Positions 22,340 through 33,410 of a stretch of DNA of 64,000 nt are shown one piece after another. The notes under the pieces were generated by a model. It was not told the DNA's origin and searched no databases. It saw only the letters and a list, made by a program, of their open reading frames with translations. Made by a program: the position numbers and the translations under genes. The DNA comes from Acanthosepion esculentum (Eukaryota > Mollusca > Cephalopoda > Sepiida > Sepiidae): assembly GCA_964036315.1 (NCBI GenBank), contig OZ038498.1, forward strand, positions 10,168,468 through 10,232,467. The letters run 5' to 3'. The stretch's first letter is position 1. Every line of letters begins with the position of its first letter.

Positions 22340-22900
22340 CTTATTTTATTGCCTAGCAACTGTGTTAAAGTGCTCTTGTTGCATCTGCATGAGTTGACTG
22401 TTTGGTATGTAACATTCTATCCACGAAGAGGAAACGAGAAAAATATAATGCAGATGAGTATTAGAAAATATAGCAGAAAAGAATTCTTACCATCTTTTTC
22501 TATGTGCAATGTTCCTTTAGGACATTGGCGATCATGGCTCTCCACAATTTCCTGTCCTTTGTAGCTCTCTTTCCGCATTATGTGCCCTAGAAATTTCAAC
22601 TCTTTCTGATGTTACATATAAGTGTTCTTTTTCCTTTCATTTCCTCTAAAACTCTGTTGTTGATCACATGTTTGGTCCATGGTATTCTCAGCATCCTTCT
22701 GTAGCATCGCATTTCAATTGCCTCAAGTTTCTTCTTCATCTGTGCGGAGATTCTCCAGCATTCACTGCTAGATAGGAAGACTGATATTACATAACAGTTC
22801 ACTACTCTTTTCTGTGTTTCTAATGAAATTTTCCTGTTTCTTAATACATTGTTTAGCTTTTGAAAGGCATTTTAATCTATCCCAATGCATAGGTACCTCC
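22340..22900 (-). pseudogene. RTE-like LINE ORF2 C-terminus
   Basis: Read minus: VVNCYVISVFLSSSECWRIS, QMKKKLEAIEMRCYRRMLRI, PWTKHVINNRVLEEMKGKRT, then after a frame change LKFLGHIMRKESYKG. This is the C-terminal region after the RT thumb in RTE-like LINEs (SECW, RRMLRIPWT, LGHIMR landmarks). A ~640-base AT-rich stretch separates it from the RT fragment at 23530-24012. Confidence 0.75.
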
Positions 22901-23529
22901 ACTAGGTTGCGTAAAAAAAAGCAGCACATCACGATGAAAAAGGCCCATAAATCAACGAAAACAAAGTTTTGTCTCAATATGTTTATGTTGTGATGAAGAG
23001 GAAAGAACAAAGTATTTTTTTATTATTTTTTTAAATTTTTTACTCCTTCCTAACATGTAGAAAATTTTGGTTAAAAAAATTTTTTTTTTTTTACAACAGC
23101 ACATTAATAGAGAAAAAAGGTTTGTTTTATTTTGCACTTTTCCCCAGGAAAAGACATGTTGATTAGGAAATTCTTGCAAATATCAAATAATTGTTGGATT
23201 TTAATGAAACTTTCAGGACTTATTCAGAAATGAATGAAATTATTTTTGAAATATTTTTCTTTTAGAAAATCTTGTTAAAAAGATATTTTTTTTTACATGT
23301 TTCCACCCCCTTACAAATTTTCATGAAATTTCAAGAAATTAAATCTTTAAGCATGGGATTTGTTTTATTAGTTAAAAACAGGACTCTTTATAGAAAATAA
23401 ATCAGTTTTTTTTTATAAAACAGTTATGCGTTTCATAGAAAATCTGCTCTGAATTATAAAAAAAAAATGTAAAAAACTATGACATTAATTAATTAGAAAA
23501 GCTTTGACTTGCTTTTGTAAATACATCAT
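22901..23529. other. AT-rich insertion between two LINE fragments
   Basis: Runs of T and A, with GTGGAAATGT-poor, non-coding sequence that interrupts the co-linear LINE pieces at 22340-22900 and 23530-24012. No terminal repeats found. Confidence 0.4.
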
Positions 23530-24012
23530 ATTAAGGACATTATTTTGTGAAGAAATAAAATTAATGCACTTTCAGATTTTAGTCTTGCACTTTCTTTCCT
23601 CTGTTAAAACATTTCTTAGGTATTTAAATTGTTGTACTTTCTTCGTTTTGGTATCTTCAAGTTGTAATTTGCCTATTGGAATGTTCCTTCTTGCTTTCCT
23701 TCACTACCTTCTGTAAGAGTTTTTGTAGTTTATTTTTTATGTCTGCTATCAACAGTATTTCATCAGCATATCTTATGTTGTTAGGATTCTGGTTGTAAAT
23801 AATGAATCCTGGTAGAAGATATATTCTTGTTTTACACCTGTTTCTATTTTTATATATTTACTGAATTCATTTTTTATCTGTATGCAAATGGTATGCTCCA
23901 AGTATAGGTTCTGGATTATTTTAATATCCTTCCCAAATATGTCAAAGGTTACCAAGCAATTCTAACAATTCTGTGTGATGTAATTTATTAAATGCTTTTT
24001 CATTGTTTTTTA
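23530..24012 (-). pseudogene. RTE-like LINE reverse-transcriptase fragment
   Basis: Minus-strand reading: EKAFNKLHHTELLELLGNL, IFGKDIKIIQNLYLEHTICI, ENEFSKYIKIETGVKQE-like, then NIRYADEILLIADIKNKLQK and LLQKVVKESKKE. The YADE sequence stands where the catalytic YADD box belongs. Frameshifts and stops are present. The N-terminal border at about 24012 is fused to a hAT transposase fragment. Confidence 0.75.
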
Positions 24013-24310
24013 CAAATTGGAAGAAAATTAATGTTTCTTGACAGCAATCAGCATCACATTTTCCAATCTAATTTAATGTATGTGTAAAATCCAGTTGTTT
24101 AATCAATGCTTGTAAGCCACTATACTTGCCATCCATGTTGCCGGCATTATCAAACTTTCATCACTGTAGTCTTTTATATCACTACAAGTTTCACTTGACT
24201 TTTTGAAAGTCAAGAAGACTTTGAATGAACATTTCAGCACCACAACTTTTTGTAGCAAAAAAACTTGAAAAATCTTTCAATTGGTCCAGATGACAAAACA
24301 GTGTGCACAG
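24013..24310 (-). pseudogene. hAT-type transposase fragment (DUF4371/ZMYM1-like)
   Basis: Minus reading gives GPIERFFKFF and, in frame, DNAGNMDGKYSGLQALIKQL, then HTLN, stop, IGKCDADCCQETLIFFQFVK. A DNxxNMxGKYxGLQ stretch followed by a CxxxCCxET..FF segment is characteristic of DUF4371 hAT transposases. The conserved PCxAHSLNLVG stretch is degraded. Junction with the RTE fragment falls at FFQFVKN/EKAF. Confidence 0.6.
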
Positions 24311-24324
24311 TAAAATTCAGCTGG

Positions 24325-24349
24325 TTCACATTATATACCTGGAGTAGAC

Positions 24350-24391
<42 letters not shown>

Positions 24392-24780
24392 CACTTGGAG
24401 TAGACATTATATACACTTGGAGTAGACATTGTATATAAACCTAGAGTAGACATTATATACACTTGGAGTAGACATTATATATAAACCTAGAGTAGACATT
24501 GTATATAACTGGAGTAGACATTATATACACTTGGAGTATACATTATATATACCTGGGGTGGACATTATATATACCTGGGGTGGACATTATATACACTTGG
24601 AGTATACATTATATATACCTGGTGTATACATTATATACACTTGGAGTATACATTATATACACTTGGAGTATACATTATATATACCTGGTGTATACATTAT
24701 ATATACCTGGAGTATACATTATAAATACCTGGAGTAGATGTTATACCTGGAGTAGACATTATATATACCTGGAGTAGAGT
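24325..24780. repeat. ~21-bp minisatellite with internal (TA)n
   Basis: Units of the type ACATTATATACACTTGGAGT or ATTATATATACCTGGAGTAG, about 20 copies with length variation, containing a pure TA tract at 24354-24387. Open frames (YTWSIHYIYL-like) are artefacts. Confidence 0.9.
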
Positions 24781-25840
24781 CAAATGAAATACAATATTAT
24801 TTGTATTTTTCTTTACACAGATAATGCTGGATATATTGAATCCAATCTGATTGAAAAAAAACTCTTCACGTATCGTCTTTGTTAGTATGTCTTGTGACCT
24901 CTTCCTTGCTGGCCATGAGTATTTATGTGCTCCACTAGGATAACAACCCCAAGTAATTCCCAATTTCTTTTTTTTTTTTTGTAGGTTCAATTTCTTTCCC
25001 ATGTTATCAACAACATGTAGTTCTTTGTTTTTTTGCACATCAGCAGTATAACTAATACTTGTCAGTGTGAGGAATTTTCTAATTGCTAATGTAATGCTGT
25101 GCTTACATTTTTCAGACATCAAGTAAACTTTAATCTGGAAATCATAATCTTATGAGCCTTCCTTTGCTCCTTTTGCATATTGCTTATTCATTCATCTTTA
25201 AAGATATATGAAATAAAATTCTGACAGCATAGAGTTTTTAAGTTTGGTACGTTTTGGTATAGTCCATTTGGCGTGTCTGATTCGGTGTCAGAAAAATAAT
25301 TAGACTATATGGCACAGCCGTTTACGTTTGTCAGACTGTTTCAATGTCACTGTCTTTAACCAGAGGCACCCCCCCCAAAAGGATAAAAGCATTGAAAACA
25401 CCAAACTTTCAATATGTCTTTTTATTCATTTAGAGAATTTAGGATCCTATTAAAACACTAAATGTAATAATGTAAATTAAAAACTTAAATTAAAAATATT
25501 GTATTTAAAAAAAAGCAGCACTGAAGGAAATGTAATATAAAAATACCTCCAACTACACTTTTTCTTAAATTGGACTATTCTAGCATATAATGAAGTACTA
25601 ATTTGACTACTAAATAAGAGGGTGTGAGAAAGAGAGAGAAAGCAAATTTTAGTATATGACAAGGTAGTAATATGACACCTAATTGTTTGTATGCCGAATC
25701 GGCCATGATGAATCAGCGATGCCAAATGGACTACACCGTAACGTCCCGTTCCCAAAGTTTTCTAAACTATATAGGGAGATGACTTTAAGAAAACTAAAAG
25801 ACCTAATTTATTATTGGTGGTCATAATCTTAACATAATTT
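24781..25840. other. Nothing recognised
   Basis: No coding or repeat signal I can support. 25230-25330 and 25700-25750 share short GCC-containing words but no clear inverted repeat. Confidence 0.4.
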
Positions 25841-25844
25841 ATGT

Positions 25845-26070
25845 GAATAACACGGTGTTAATGGCAGATTTAGAAAGAAAACTGAAAGGACTTTTAGATA
25901 AGATTGTAATGAAAAACAAGAAGAAAGAACTAAGCTTTAAATATAAAAAGGCAGAATAAATGATTGTCAGCAAGAGACAGCACAAACAAAAGTGTTGGAA
26001 ACATCAAAAACAAAGCAGGTACTGAAATTTAACTATCTGCATAGAAGTAATAGACAACGGTTGCTTTTTT
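25845..26070 (+). pseudogene. RTE-like LINE RT fragment, second copy
   Basis: Plus reading: NNTVLMADLERKLKGLLDKI, VMKNKKKELSFKYKKAE, stop, MIVSKRQHKQK. It corresponds to the segment just after the YADD box (compare NIRYADEILLIADIKNKLQK on the opposite strand at 23530-24012). Confidence 0.65.
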
Positions 26071-26432
26071 TGTAAGTCACAAAAGGTTTTCAATCAGCAA
26101 TGACACGTCTAGAAATGTACGTATTTATGTATGTATAGATATTTGAGTAGGTATACAATTTTTTATATTTAATCATGCACACTGTCTAACAAAATTGCTG
26201 TTGTATATAGTCACTAAGTAAAAGAAAGTTAATTTCTGTTTTGTCTTTGAGGTTTTGTAACGCACATATATAGACATTTTCTGAAATATCAAAATTTTGT
26301 AATTGATTTATTAGAGAATAAAAAAATTTAGTACAACAAAAAGAAAGAAAAATGTATGTTGGCTTGTGTAGATATTTTATCTGAAATTATCAAAATAATT
26401 AACACTTTATTTTGTAGATTTTTGATTGAATT

Positions 26433-27090
26433 ATGAGAATAGCAACCATAAATTACGAGGGTAGCAACCATGAAATATGAGGATAGCAACCATGAGATAT
26501 GAGGATAGCAACCATGAATTATGAGGATAGCATCCATGAATTACGAGGGTAGCAACCATGAAATATGAGGATAGCAAACATGAAATATGAGGATAGCAAC
26601 CATGAATTATGAGGATAGCAACCATGAATTACGAGGGTAGCAACCATGAAATATGAGGATAGCAACCATGAAATATGAGGATAGCAACCATGACATATGA
26701 GGATAGCAACCATGAAATATAAGGGTAGCAACCATGACATATGAGGATAGCAACCATAAATTACGAGGGTAGCAACCATGAAATATGAGGATCCATGAAA
26801 TATGAGGATAGCATCCATGAATTACGAGGGTAGCAAACATGACATGTGGATAGCAACCATGACATATGAGGGTAGCAACCATGACATATGAGGGTAGCAA
26901 CCATGACATATGTGGATAGCAACCATGAAATATGAGGGTAGCAACCATGAAATATGAGGGTAGCAACCATGACATATGAGGGTAGCAACCATGACATATG
27001 AGGGTAGCAACCATGAAATATGAGGATAGCAACCATGAAATATGAGGATAGCAACCATGAAATATGAGGATAGCAACCATGAAATATGAG
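26433..27090. repeat. 22-bp minisatellite (~30 copies)
   Basis: Unit GAGGATAGCAACCATGAAAT plus AT, with variants GAGGGTAGCAACCATGACATAT. One shortened unit (26792, GAGGATCCATGAAATAT) and one at 26845 (ACATGTGGATAGC) break the phase. Since 22 is not a multiple of three, each minus frame rotates through the same 22-residue string, leaving several minus frames open at once. No gene is implied. Confidence 0.95.
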
Positions 27091-27249
27091 AAACCACTCC
27101 AGCTACTAGCCTATTTCTAACTTCATTTACATTTGAAATATTCAAGAAATTAAAAAAATTATTCCAGAAGTTAAACAATATTTTGCCTTGTTAGTAAAAG
27201 AAAATTAATTTGTTTTGTCTTTGAAGTTTTGTACAGTACATCATTGGCT

Positions 27250-27600
27250 AATTACATGGCCGAGTGGTTAGAATGTTTGCATTCTGACAAGGAGACTTGT
27301 ATTCGAATCTTACCATAGTCAATTTGTCATAAAGGAGGCTTCCTGATGTTATCGGATTGGAGGGGTCAATCCCAGCATGCAGCACCTTTGGAAAGTGCCT
27401 GAAAACCATACCACGGGTTGACCCAAGCCTTGTGAGTGAAATTGGGTAGATGGAACCCTTGTGGTCCGTCAATAGCTGTGCTAGCATGAAGTCACAAGTC
27501 ATTGTGGCCAAGGGCTTGAGCGTGCTTACTTTGTTCAAATTGTTGATCATGCTAGATAACATGCACTTTCCATGAAACTGTAACTAACATCTGCTCAGCA
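27250..27600 (+). mobile_element. tRNA-derived SINE (Leu/Ser-like head)
   Basis: ATGGCCGAGTGGTTAGAATG is a type-II tRNA A-box region and TGTATTCGAATCTTACC a B-box region. The body has CGGATTGGAGGGGTCAATCC and GTGCCTGAAAACCATACCAC. Length and head match a cephalopod-style SINE; a real tRNA is excluded by the lack of a paired acceptor stem. Confidence 0.75.
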
Positions 27601-27884
27601 TAGTTTCCGTATAAAACCACAGGTGGGTTCTGCAATAGAACAAGCGTCACGCAATAGGGATTGGCTAGCTTCTCTAGTAGACGGATATCCTCGAATACGA
27701 GTGACCAGCTATAGAATTGCATTTACTTTCAGCAGTTTTGAATAATCAAATTAAGAATAAATCTCTATTTCTTGGCAAAAATATTGGCATGTCTTTTTGT
27801 AGGTTTTTACTTGTTTTTCTCTGTCACAAAAACCCGTTAACATTTCGTGCTTATGAAATCCACACCAGAAAAGGTTTTTAATGT
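27601..27884. other. Nothing recognised
   Basis: Could be the SINE 3' region; no poly(A) or simple-repeat tail was found. Confidence 0.35.
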
Positions 27885-28985
27885 TCACTATTTACATTGC
27901 TTGGACTATCATCCTCATCGTTGTTGCCATATTTATCACAATGTTTCGGCCGTTGTACACTCCGGTGGTTGGAATGTCGAAATAAACCCTTTATTTCGCT
28001 CGCTGGAGTAGACTGTTCTAGTTCCACTTACCATGTCTAATGGATGTCGGTTATCGGTTATCTCCTGTTAATTCTGCGTCCTGGATATGATGATAAACTA
28101 CATCCGCATCCAGGGTAAGATGATAAACTACGTCCAACAGCAAGTCCTTTGATCAGGAGGCTTTGAGGAGTGTGGAAACTCCTCTTGATTGCTGGTATTA
28201 CTGGGTCTGCTCTGGCCTGGTGTGGTGGCACCTGTTGGGGTCCCAGCTATGGGTGGATGGTTAACCCCGAAACTGAGGTAAAAAGCATTATAAAAGTGTA
28301 AAAATGGGTTTTAATACCAGAAATACTTTGTAAAATTTATTACTAGAAATAAATTTTTGAAGAAGAAAAAATATTACCAGCTATATGTTTTTGAAAAAAT
28401 AATATTACCAGCTATACATTTTTGAGGAAAAAAATATTAACAGAAATAGATTTTTGACAAAACAAAAATATTACAAGAAAAAAAGAAGATGACCCATTGA
28501 GGTTGATATGCCGTAAAACAAAACAAACCAAACCAGACCAAACCTGTTAATTCCCCTTTCTAGGTTCTCCACACTCTTTTGGGTTCTGTCACTGTATCTA
28601 ACTAATGCCTTTATCCACTGTGCCTTGTGTCCTTGAGGATATCTGTGTATGAATTTCTGGGTATTATAAACCTAATGTCTTCAGCAACCATTTTTACCAG
28701 TGCTCATATTGCAATTTTTGCTATTATCATTGTATGTTTTTTACCAGAGCTCATATTGCAGTTTTCATTGTTATTATTGCTTTTCTCTGGCACTCCTTAT
28801 TACTGGTTCCCATATTGTATTCATTTCAATGCTTGGAGATTTTTGTGGCTGATTCCTTAAGGCCGGAGCGTACAACGGCCAAAACGTTGTGATAAATATG
28901 GCAACAAAGTTGAGGATGATAGTCCAAGCAATGTAAATAGTGTACATAATACCTCATCTCAGAAATATAGACAGTTTTTAATGCT
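27885..28985 (+). mobile_element. G-family element with inverted terminal arms and minisatellite
   Basis: Left arm 27889-27966 (CTATTTACATTGCTTGGACT... to ...CGGCCGTTGTACACTCCGG) and right arm 28862-28935 (GGCCGGAGCGTACAACGGCC... to ...AGTCCAAGCAATGTAAATAG) are inverted. Each holds a GCC-GAAACATTGTG or GCC-AAAACGTTGTG segment of a hammerhead-like core whose CTGANGA part is lost. The body includes GATAAACTACATCC, CTGGCCTGGTGTGGTGGCAC and a diverged minisatellite at 28310-28475 homologous to 21437-21660. No coding frame of note. Confidence 0.75.
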
Positions 28986-29335
28986 GTTCTCTTGCCAAAC
29001 ATTGTTGTGTTCAGTCATGATGACTTTTGAACTGCTGCCACTATTCATCGAACAGTTTATTAGGCCATGTGTAAATTATCTGCTGATTTGAATTGGGATT
29101 TCATCTTTCGTCAGAACTTGTCTGTTTGTAACAACTTAATGAAAATCATTATCATGCATTCACAAAATGTGGGTTGCTATCTTTGCTGAGTGAATGTATG
29201 TATTGGAATGGCAGTTAGTTAAAAATAGTTGAAGTTCTTGCTTTTGAGTTGATTACAAGTTTGTTTTCTTTTAAAACCTTTTTTCAGGATCCATTTCACC
29301 TTTTATACTGTGACACTATGAGTTGGATATATGCG

Positions 29336-29430
29336 CACGCGTGTGTGTGTGTGTGTGTGCGCCCACACATCTGTGTGTGTTTATATATACACCCCCACAT
29401 CTGTGTGTGCGTGCGTGCGCACACATATGT
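29336..29430. repeat. (GT)n/(CA)n-rich microsatellite
   Basis: GT run followed by CACACATCTGTGTGTG and GCGTGCGTGCGC blocks. Confidence 0.9.
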
Positions 29431-29536
29431 GCGAGAAGATTAGTTAGATTTGACCTGGGTATCAAACTTCAAGACCCAATGACTAGATTAGGAATCTAGA
29501 TAAAAACATGTTTTGGACATATGGCGAAAAGGGTAG

Positions 29537-29785
29537 ATAAGTGTTAAGTACTTGTCAAAATACGAAGATAGGAAAAAGACTGGCTCTGGTCAAAACTTAA
29601 AAGCATTTGAATTTAATGTCCCTGAATCGGAGTCAGCTAGGCTAAGAAATATTTTTATGTCCACTTTCTTCAAAGAGAGAAATGCTCATGAAAAAGTTAT
29701 GGGTTTATTCGTGGGTGTCCCTTGTCCGGAAATGCTGAAAGAGGATTCTGCATATATACGGGAGCGCCTTGGGCCACGGGGTTAG
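29537..29785 (+). other. Unrecognised open frame, GC-richer than surroundings
   Basis: An 83-codon open frame without an ATG near its start (first Met is internal, IFMSTFF). It reads ISVKYLSKYEDRKKTGSGQN, AFEFNVPESESARLRN, KERNAHEKVMGLFVGVPCPE, MLKEDSAYIRERLGPRG. Composition is protein-like (mixed charge, no low complexity) and the following ~300 bases are GC-richer. It could be an exon or a retroelement relic; I recognise no domain and assign no function. Confidence 0.3.
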
Positions 29786-31742
29786 TTAGACTTAGTTTAG
29801 GTTCGAGGAAGGTTGATTTAGGCCGGAGCACGTAACATCGAAGAGCGACCCATTAGCAGCCGGACATTGTTAGTTAAGATATATATTTTTTCCGCCAGCC
29901 GAGAATCAGCCCAGAGTTATCATCCACAAAAAGGTCACACGCCTTCCCTCCTCTTTTCGTCCTACCCAAGTTTGTAGTTGTGTTTTTCTTTTGCCTGTGA
30001 GCCTGCCTCTTGCTCGATCCGCCGCACAGAAATTCTACGACGTGGGGTCTATATCTTTGTGCAACGAGTTGCAGAGGTGGGTATTCTCACAATACGACTG
30101 GTGGTGAATCTTTAAAAGAGTAGTGCATCTCAAAAATTTATGAATTGAAGATGTAGAGATTATTTATGCAACAGGAGTTTCAGATTTTATAAGTATGATG
30201 TTATCAGCTTCAAGACTTTAGGGCTTGAGTTAAAATTTTTCTAATTGTTTCTTTTCTACACTGAGCACCTCGTTAACTTTTATGTTTTGAAAAAAAAAAG
30301 AAAGAAATATGGAAAGAGATTGCATTATAAACTTTAGAAAAATCTATTATAAGAGAAAAATAGACAAATAGCACAGTAGAATCAAGCCAGAAATAATGAA
30401 ACAAATTTGTAAAAAGTATTAAAACATTGTTATAAGAAATTAAAATCAAAGTAAAACAAAACAGTGATTTGTTTTCTGTACTTGCAGGTTATTGGCTGTA
30501 AATTTGTTCATTATTTTTGCTTTAGCTACTACAGGTTGGGTATCCTTTATCCTTAACGCTACACAGTTATAACCATGTTTCAAAAATGGAAGCTAAAAAC
30601 TTCAAATTTAATTATATAATTAAATTAAAAGTATTAGTTCCATTTCATCTTCAAGCAAATTTTGGAATAACTTCTTTTTAAATTTACTGAGTTTTAAACG
30701 CACCTATAAATTCATAACTTCCTGTTTCCAAGGATACAGAGCAATCCAAGCATTCAGACAGGGGCGGTAGAGTGTTCACTTTTATTAACTATTGTTGTAT
30801 CAATTATGAGTTACGTTTGAAAAAGAGGTCAAGTTTAGGGAGGGTAGGGGTGTATTTTTCAACAAATTCTGACATCCGTTAAAGGCATGTTGTCTGGGTT
30901 TTTTTTTTATTAACGACAAAAAGTTTTTCGGCATTTTTTTCTTCCATGTATACTTAAAGATTCTTTTTAGGGGTGTTTGGGTTAGAATACGTTTTATTTA
31001 ACTACAATTTTAAAATATTTTTACTCTTAATTACTAATAGACTATATTTCTTTTTAAAACAAGTAAATGTAATAGAATTACTTAAATTATTTCAAATTAT
31101 TTTTTCAAATCAAATATAAGTATGTATATTACCAGCCTCCATTTTTTAGTTTTATTTTTAAATATTATTTAAGGAAAATTTTTGACAATGACGGCAAAGA
31201 ATAGCTATTTCATTTCTTTGATACAGTAAATTTTTATTTTTTATAAACTTAGTAATATATAGATTATACATTCATTAAGTTTTATCAATTTTTAAATCTA
31301 AACAAATTAATATGAAGTATCTGATGATGATGATATTATTGGCTTACCACAAAATAGTAGTGATGATGGATGTTGTTATGGTAACATGATGCATTACTTA
31401 GCACCAATACGTAAATATACCTCTGGTACCGTAACAAAGTAATATCTTATTTGTAATTAGTGAGATCAGGTTGCTAATCTAATGCTTTTCTTTCTTTGGA
31501 TTTTTTATTTTATTTGTCATCATTTAAAAAGTAAAATTCTTTCTTACATTCATCAATAAAGTTAATTATACCAGTAAAATCCCTACATTACTCTAGATAA
31601 TTTAATCTAACCAATGCATTTGCAAAATTACTTAAATATTGGTGTTATTTTTTCGCAATAATAATAATATTGTAAAAATGAAGATAATAACAATGACTAA
31701 TGGTTAGTAATAAAGTACTAATAAGATTGGACTCTGAAGTTT
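29786..31742. other. Mostly AT-rich, nothing coding
   Basis: 29790-30110 is GC-richer and unrecognised. 30527-30565 (TACAGGTTGGGTATCCTTTA) resembles the left terminus of the DNA transposon at 53684-54950 without a matching right end. The rest is AT-rich with no supported feature. Confidence 0.4.
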
Positions 31743-31957
31743 TCTATTTTTTTTAAGCTTTTCACCCCAAGCAAGACAAGAGTGCCACTAACACGCAAGG
31801 GGATACAGAGAGTGGGAGTGAGAGTAAAGAGGCGTGAAAGAGGAAAGGATGAAGATAAGGACAGGGAATAGATCAAGGCATCTGAAGATGTCGATTGACA
31901 TTGCATTTGAATAACTGGAGATTATAGGTATCAGGGAAACAAGTAAGAGGAAGGGAG
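31743..31957 (-). mobile_element. LINE 3' end, interrupted
   Basis: Tail of the 12406 LINE family: T-run at 31747-31755, then TTCACCCCAAGCAAGACAAG and onward to GGAAGGGAGT, where it is cut by a (AAT)n-bordered fragment of another LINE. Confidence 0.75.
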
Positions 31958-32335
31958 TATAAATAATAATAATAATAATAATAATAATCTCATATAAATA
32001 GAAATCTCAAAAATGTGGCACATGGGAACATCAACAATTCCTGTTGTAGTTGGAGCCCTTGGACTGGTTGGAAAAGATTCCAGTAGGCTGATTGAAGGGA
32101 TCCCTGGAAGTCTATGCCTCAAAGAGATACAAAGAATTGTTCTGACAAGTACAGCGCACACTTTACGAAGGGCTTTATTTATGTAATTATTTTTTTATTT
32201 TTATTTTTTTTTATTTTTTATTTTTTTGCAGTGGAAAGTGTCATGATGCCATTTCTAACCTTAGGTCCCTGGGCGGGACCCGGAAAGAAATGTGTAAACG
32301 CCAGATATCAAAGGAAATAATAATAATAATAATAT
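31958..32335 (+). mobile_element. Second LINE clade fragment flanked by (AAT)n
   Basis: Bordered by AATAATAAT arrays at 31963-31988 and 32319-32333. 32011-32170 reads MWHMGTSTIPVVVGALGLVG, KDSSRLIEGIPGSLCLKEIQ, RIVLTSTAHTLRRALFM, stop: a LINE C-terminus related to 17040-17290. A T-run precedes GTGGAAAGTGTCATGATGCC. Microsatellite-like 3' tails occur in several LINE clades. Confidence 0.6.
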
Positions 32336-32387
32336 GGTAGTGACACCAACTGAATATTAAACCCAGCATGACAGAGTAGATCAGTAT

Positions 32388-32870
32388 CTTTTTTTTTTTT
32401 TTTTTTTAAATCATTCCACCCCAAGCAAGGTGGGATGCCACTAGCAGCAAAGGGGTTACAGAGAGTGGGAGGGAGAGTAAAGAGGCGTGATAGAGGAAAG
32501 GATGAAAAGAAGGACGGGGAACAGATCAAGGCATCTGGAGATGTCGATTGACATTGTATTTGAATAGTTGGAGATTATAGCTATCAGGGAAACAAGTAAG
32601 AGGAAGGGAGTTCCACAGACGGGAAGTGTGAGACATGAAGCTATTGGAGTAGAAGAGATGGCTACATTTAACTGTTTCAACAGTGAAAGGGTGGGACTGA
32701 GATGCCGACCTAGTGGCATGTTTAAATTCATACAGTTTGGGAACTAGGAGCAGTTACCGTGAAAGTATTTGTAGAAAAGACAGAAGGAGGCAACAGCACG
32801 TCTGTGAGAGAGTGACTGTAAACGAGAAGCCAGATCAGGGTCAACCACATTGCATATTCGTCATTGTTTT
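32388..32870 (-). mobile_element. LINE ORF2 C-terminus and tail
   Basis: Another copy of the 12406 family: poly(A) as T-run at 32391-32407, 3' UTR, then minus-frame FIYLG-poor but recognisable SRLWNSLP-region DNA (GAGTTCCACAGACGGGAAGT), MNLNMPLGRHLSPTLSLLK in one frame, and GAGGCAACAGCACGTCTGTG encoding the HRRAVASL region. Truncated at ~32870. Confidence 0.75.
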
Positions 32871-33369
32871 ATTGATAAAATGGAAGAGAAATGTAATAGT
32901 CATAACCTAAATTACTCTCAGTTTATTTTATTTTTTTTTTTGCCCAATGCTACTTTTCTTTATTGATTCCCACTTCCAATTCTTTATTGTCCTTTTTACT
33001 AATTCTTTCTTCAAGTCAGATTTTTTATTTCAAAGACAAAGTGGAAGAGACTAAGCTGCTGCTGCTGCTGCAAAAAAAAAACAAGATTTATATCTGTTAT
33101 GTTATAGATTTTAGATTTGTCTCTTGAAGCAAGAAGCTTTTAGATATTTTTAAACTGTTGGCTACATTTTCTTCAAGACAAACATTGATTTTGTTTTTCA
33201 GAACCAGATTGATATGAAACAAAAGGTAAATACAATATTCTTAGCAAAATGCAAAAATTATTCTTTTTTATTCTTCAGATTTTAATGATGGACTCTACAT
33301 TTTATACTATTTATTATTTGGAAATATTTCATATTTCAGAATTGTAATATACAGTCAAAAACCTATTTC

Positions 33370-33376
<7 letters not shown>
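32871..33376. other. AT-rich, nothing recognised
   Basis: A short CTG run at 33058-33070 is the only notable feature. Confidence 0.4.

Positions 33377-33407
<31 letters not shown>
33377..33407. repeat. (TA)n at the left border of the Penelope-like element
   Basis: Pure TA run abutting the truncated 5' end of the element. Confidence 0.95.

Positions 33408-33410
<3 letters not shown>

Noticed and set aside
22271..22564. Plus-strand 97-codon frame as a gene
   Set aside because: It overlaps the RTE-like LINE coding sequence on the minus strand.
24325..27095. CRISPR arrays at the short-period repeats
   Set aside because: Units are head-to-tail without unique spacers, and the window is eukaryotic.
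26328..27178. Six overlapping minus-strand frames as a Cys-rich protein gene
   Set aside because: All are rotations of the same 22-bp tandem unit.
27250..27325. A functional tRNA gene
   Set aside because: A and B boxes are present, but no acceptor-stem pairing; a SINE body follows directly.
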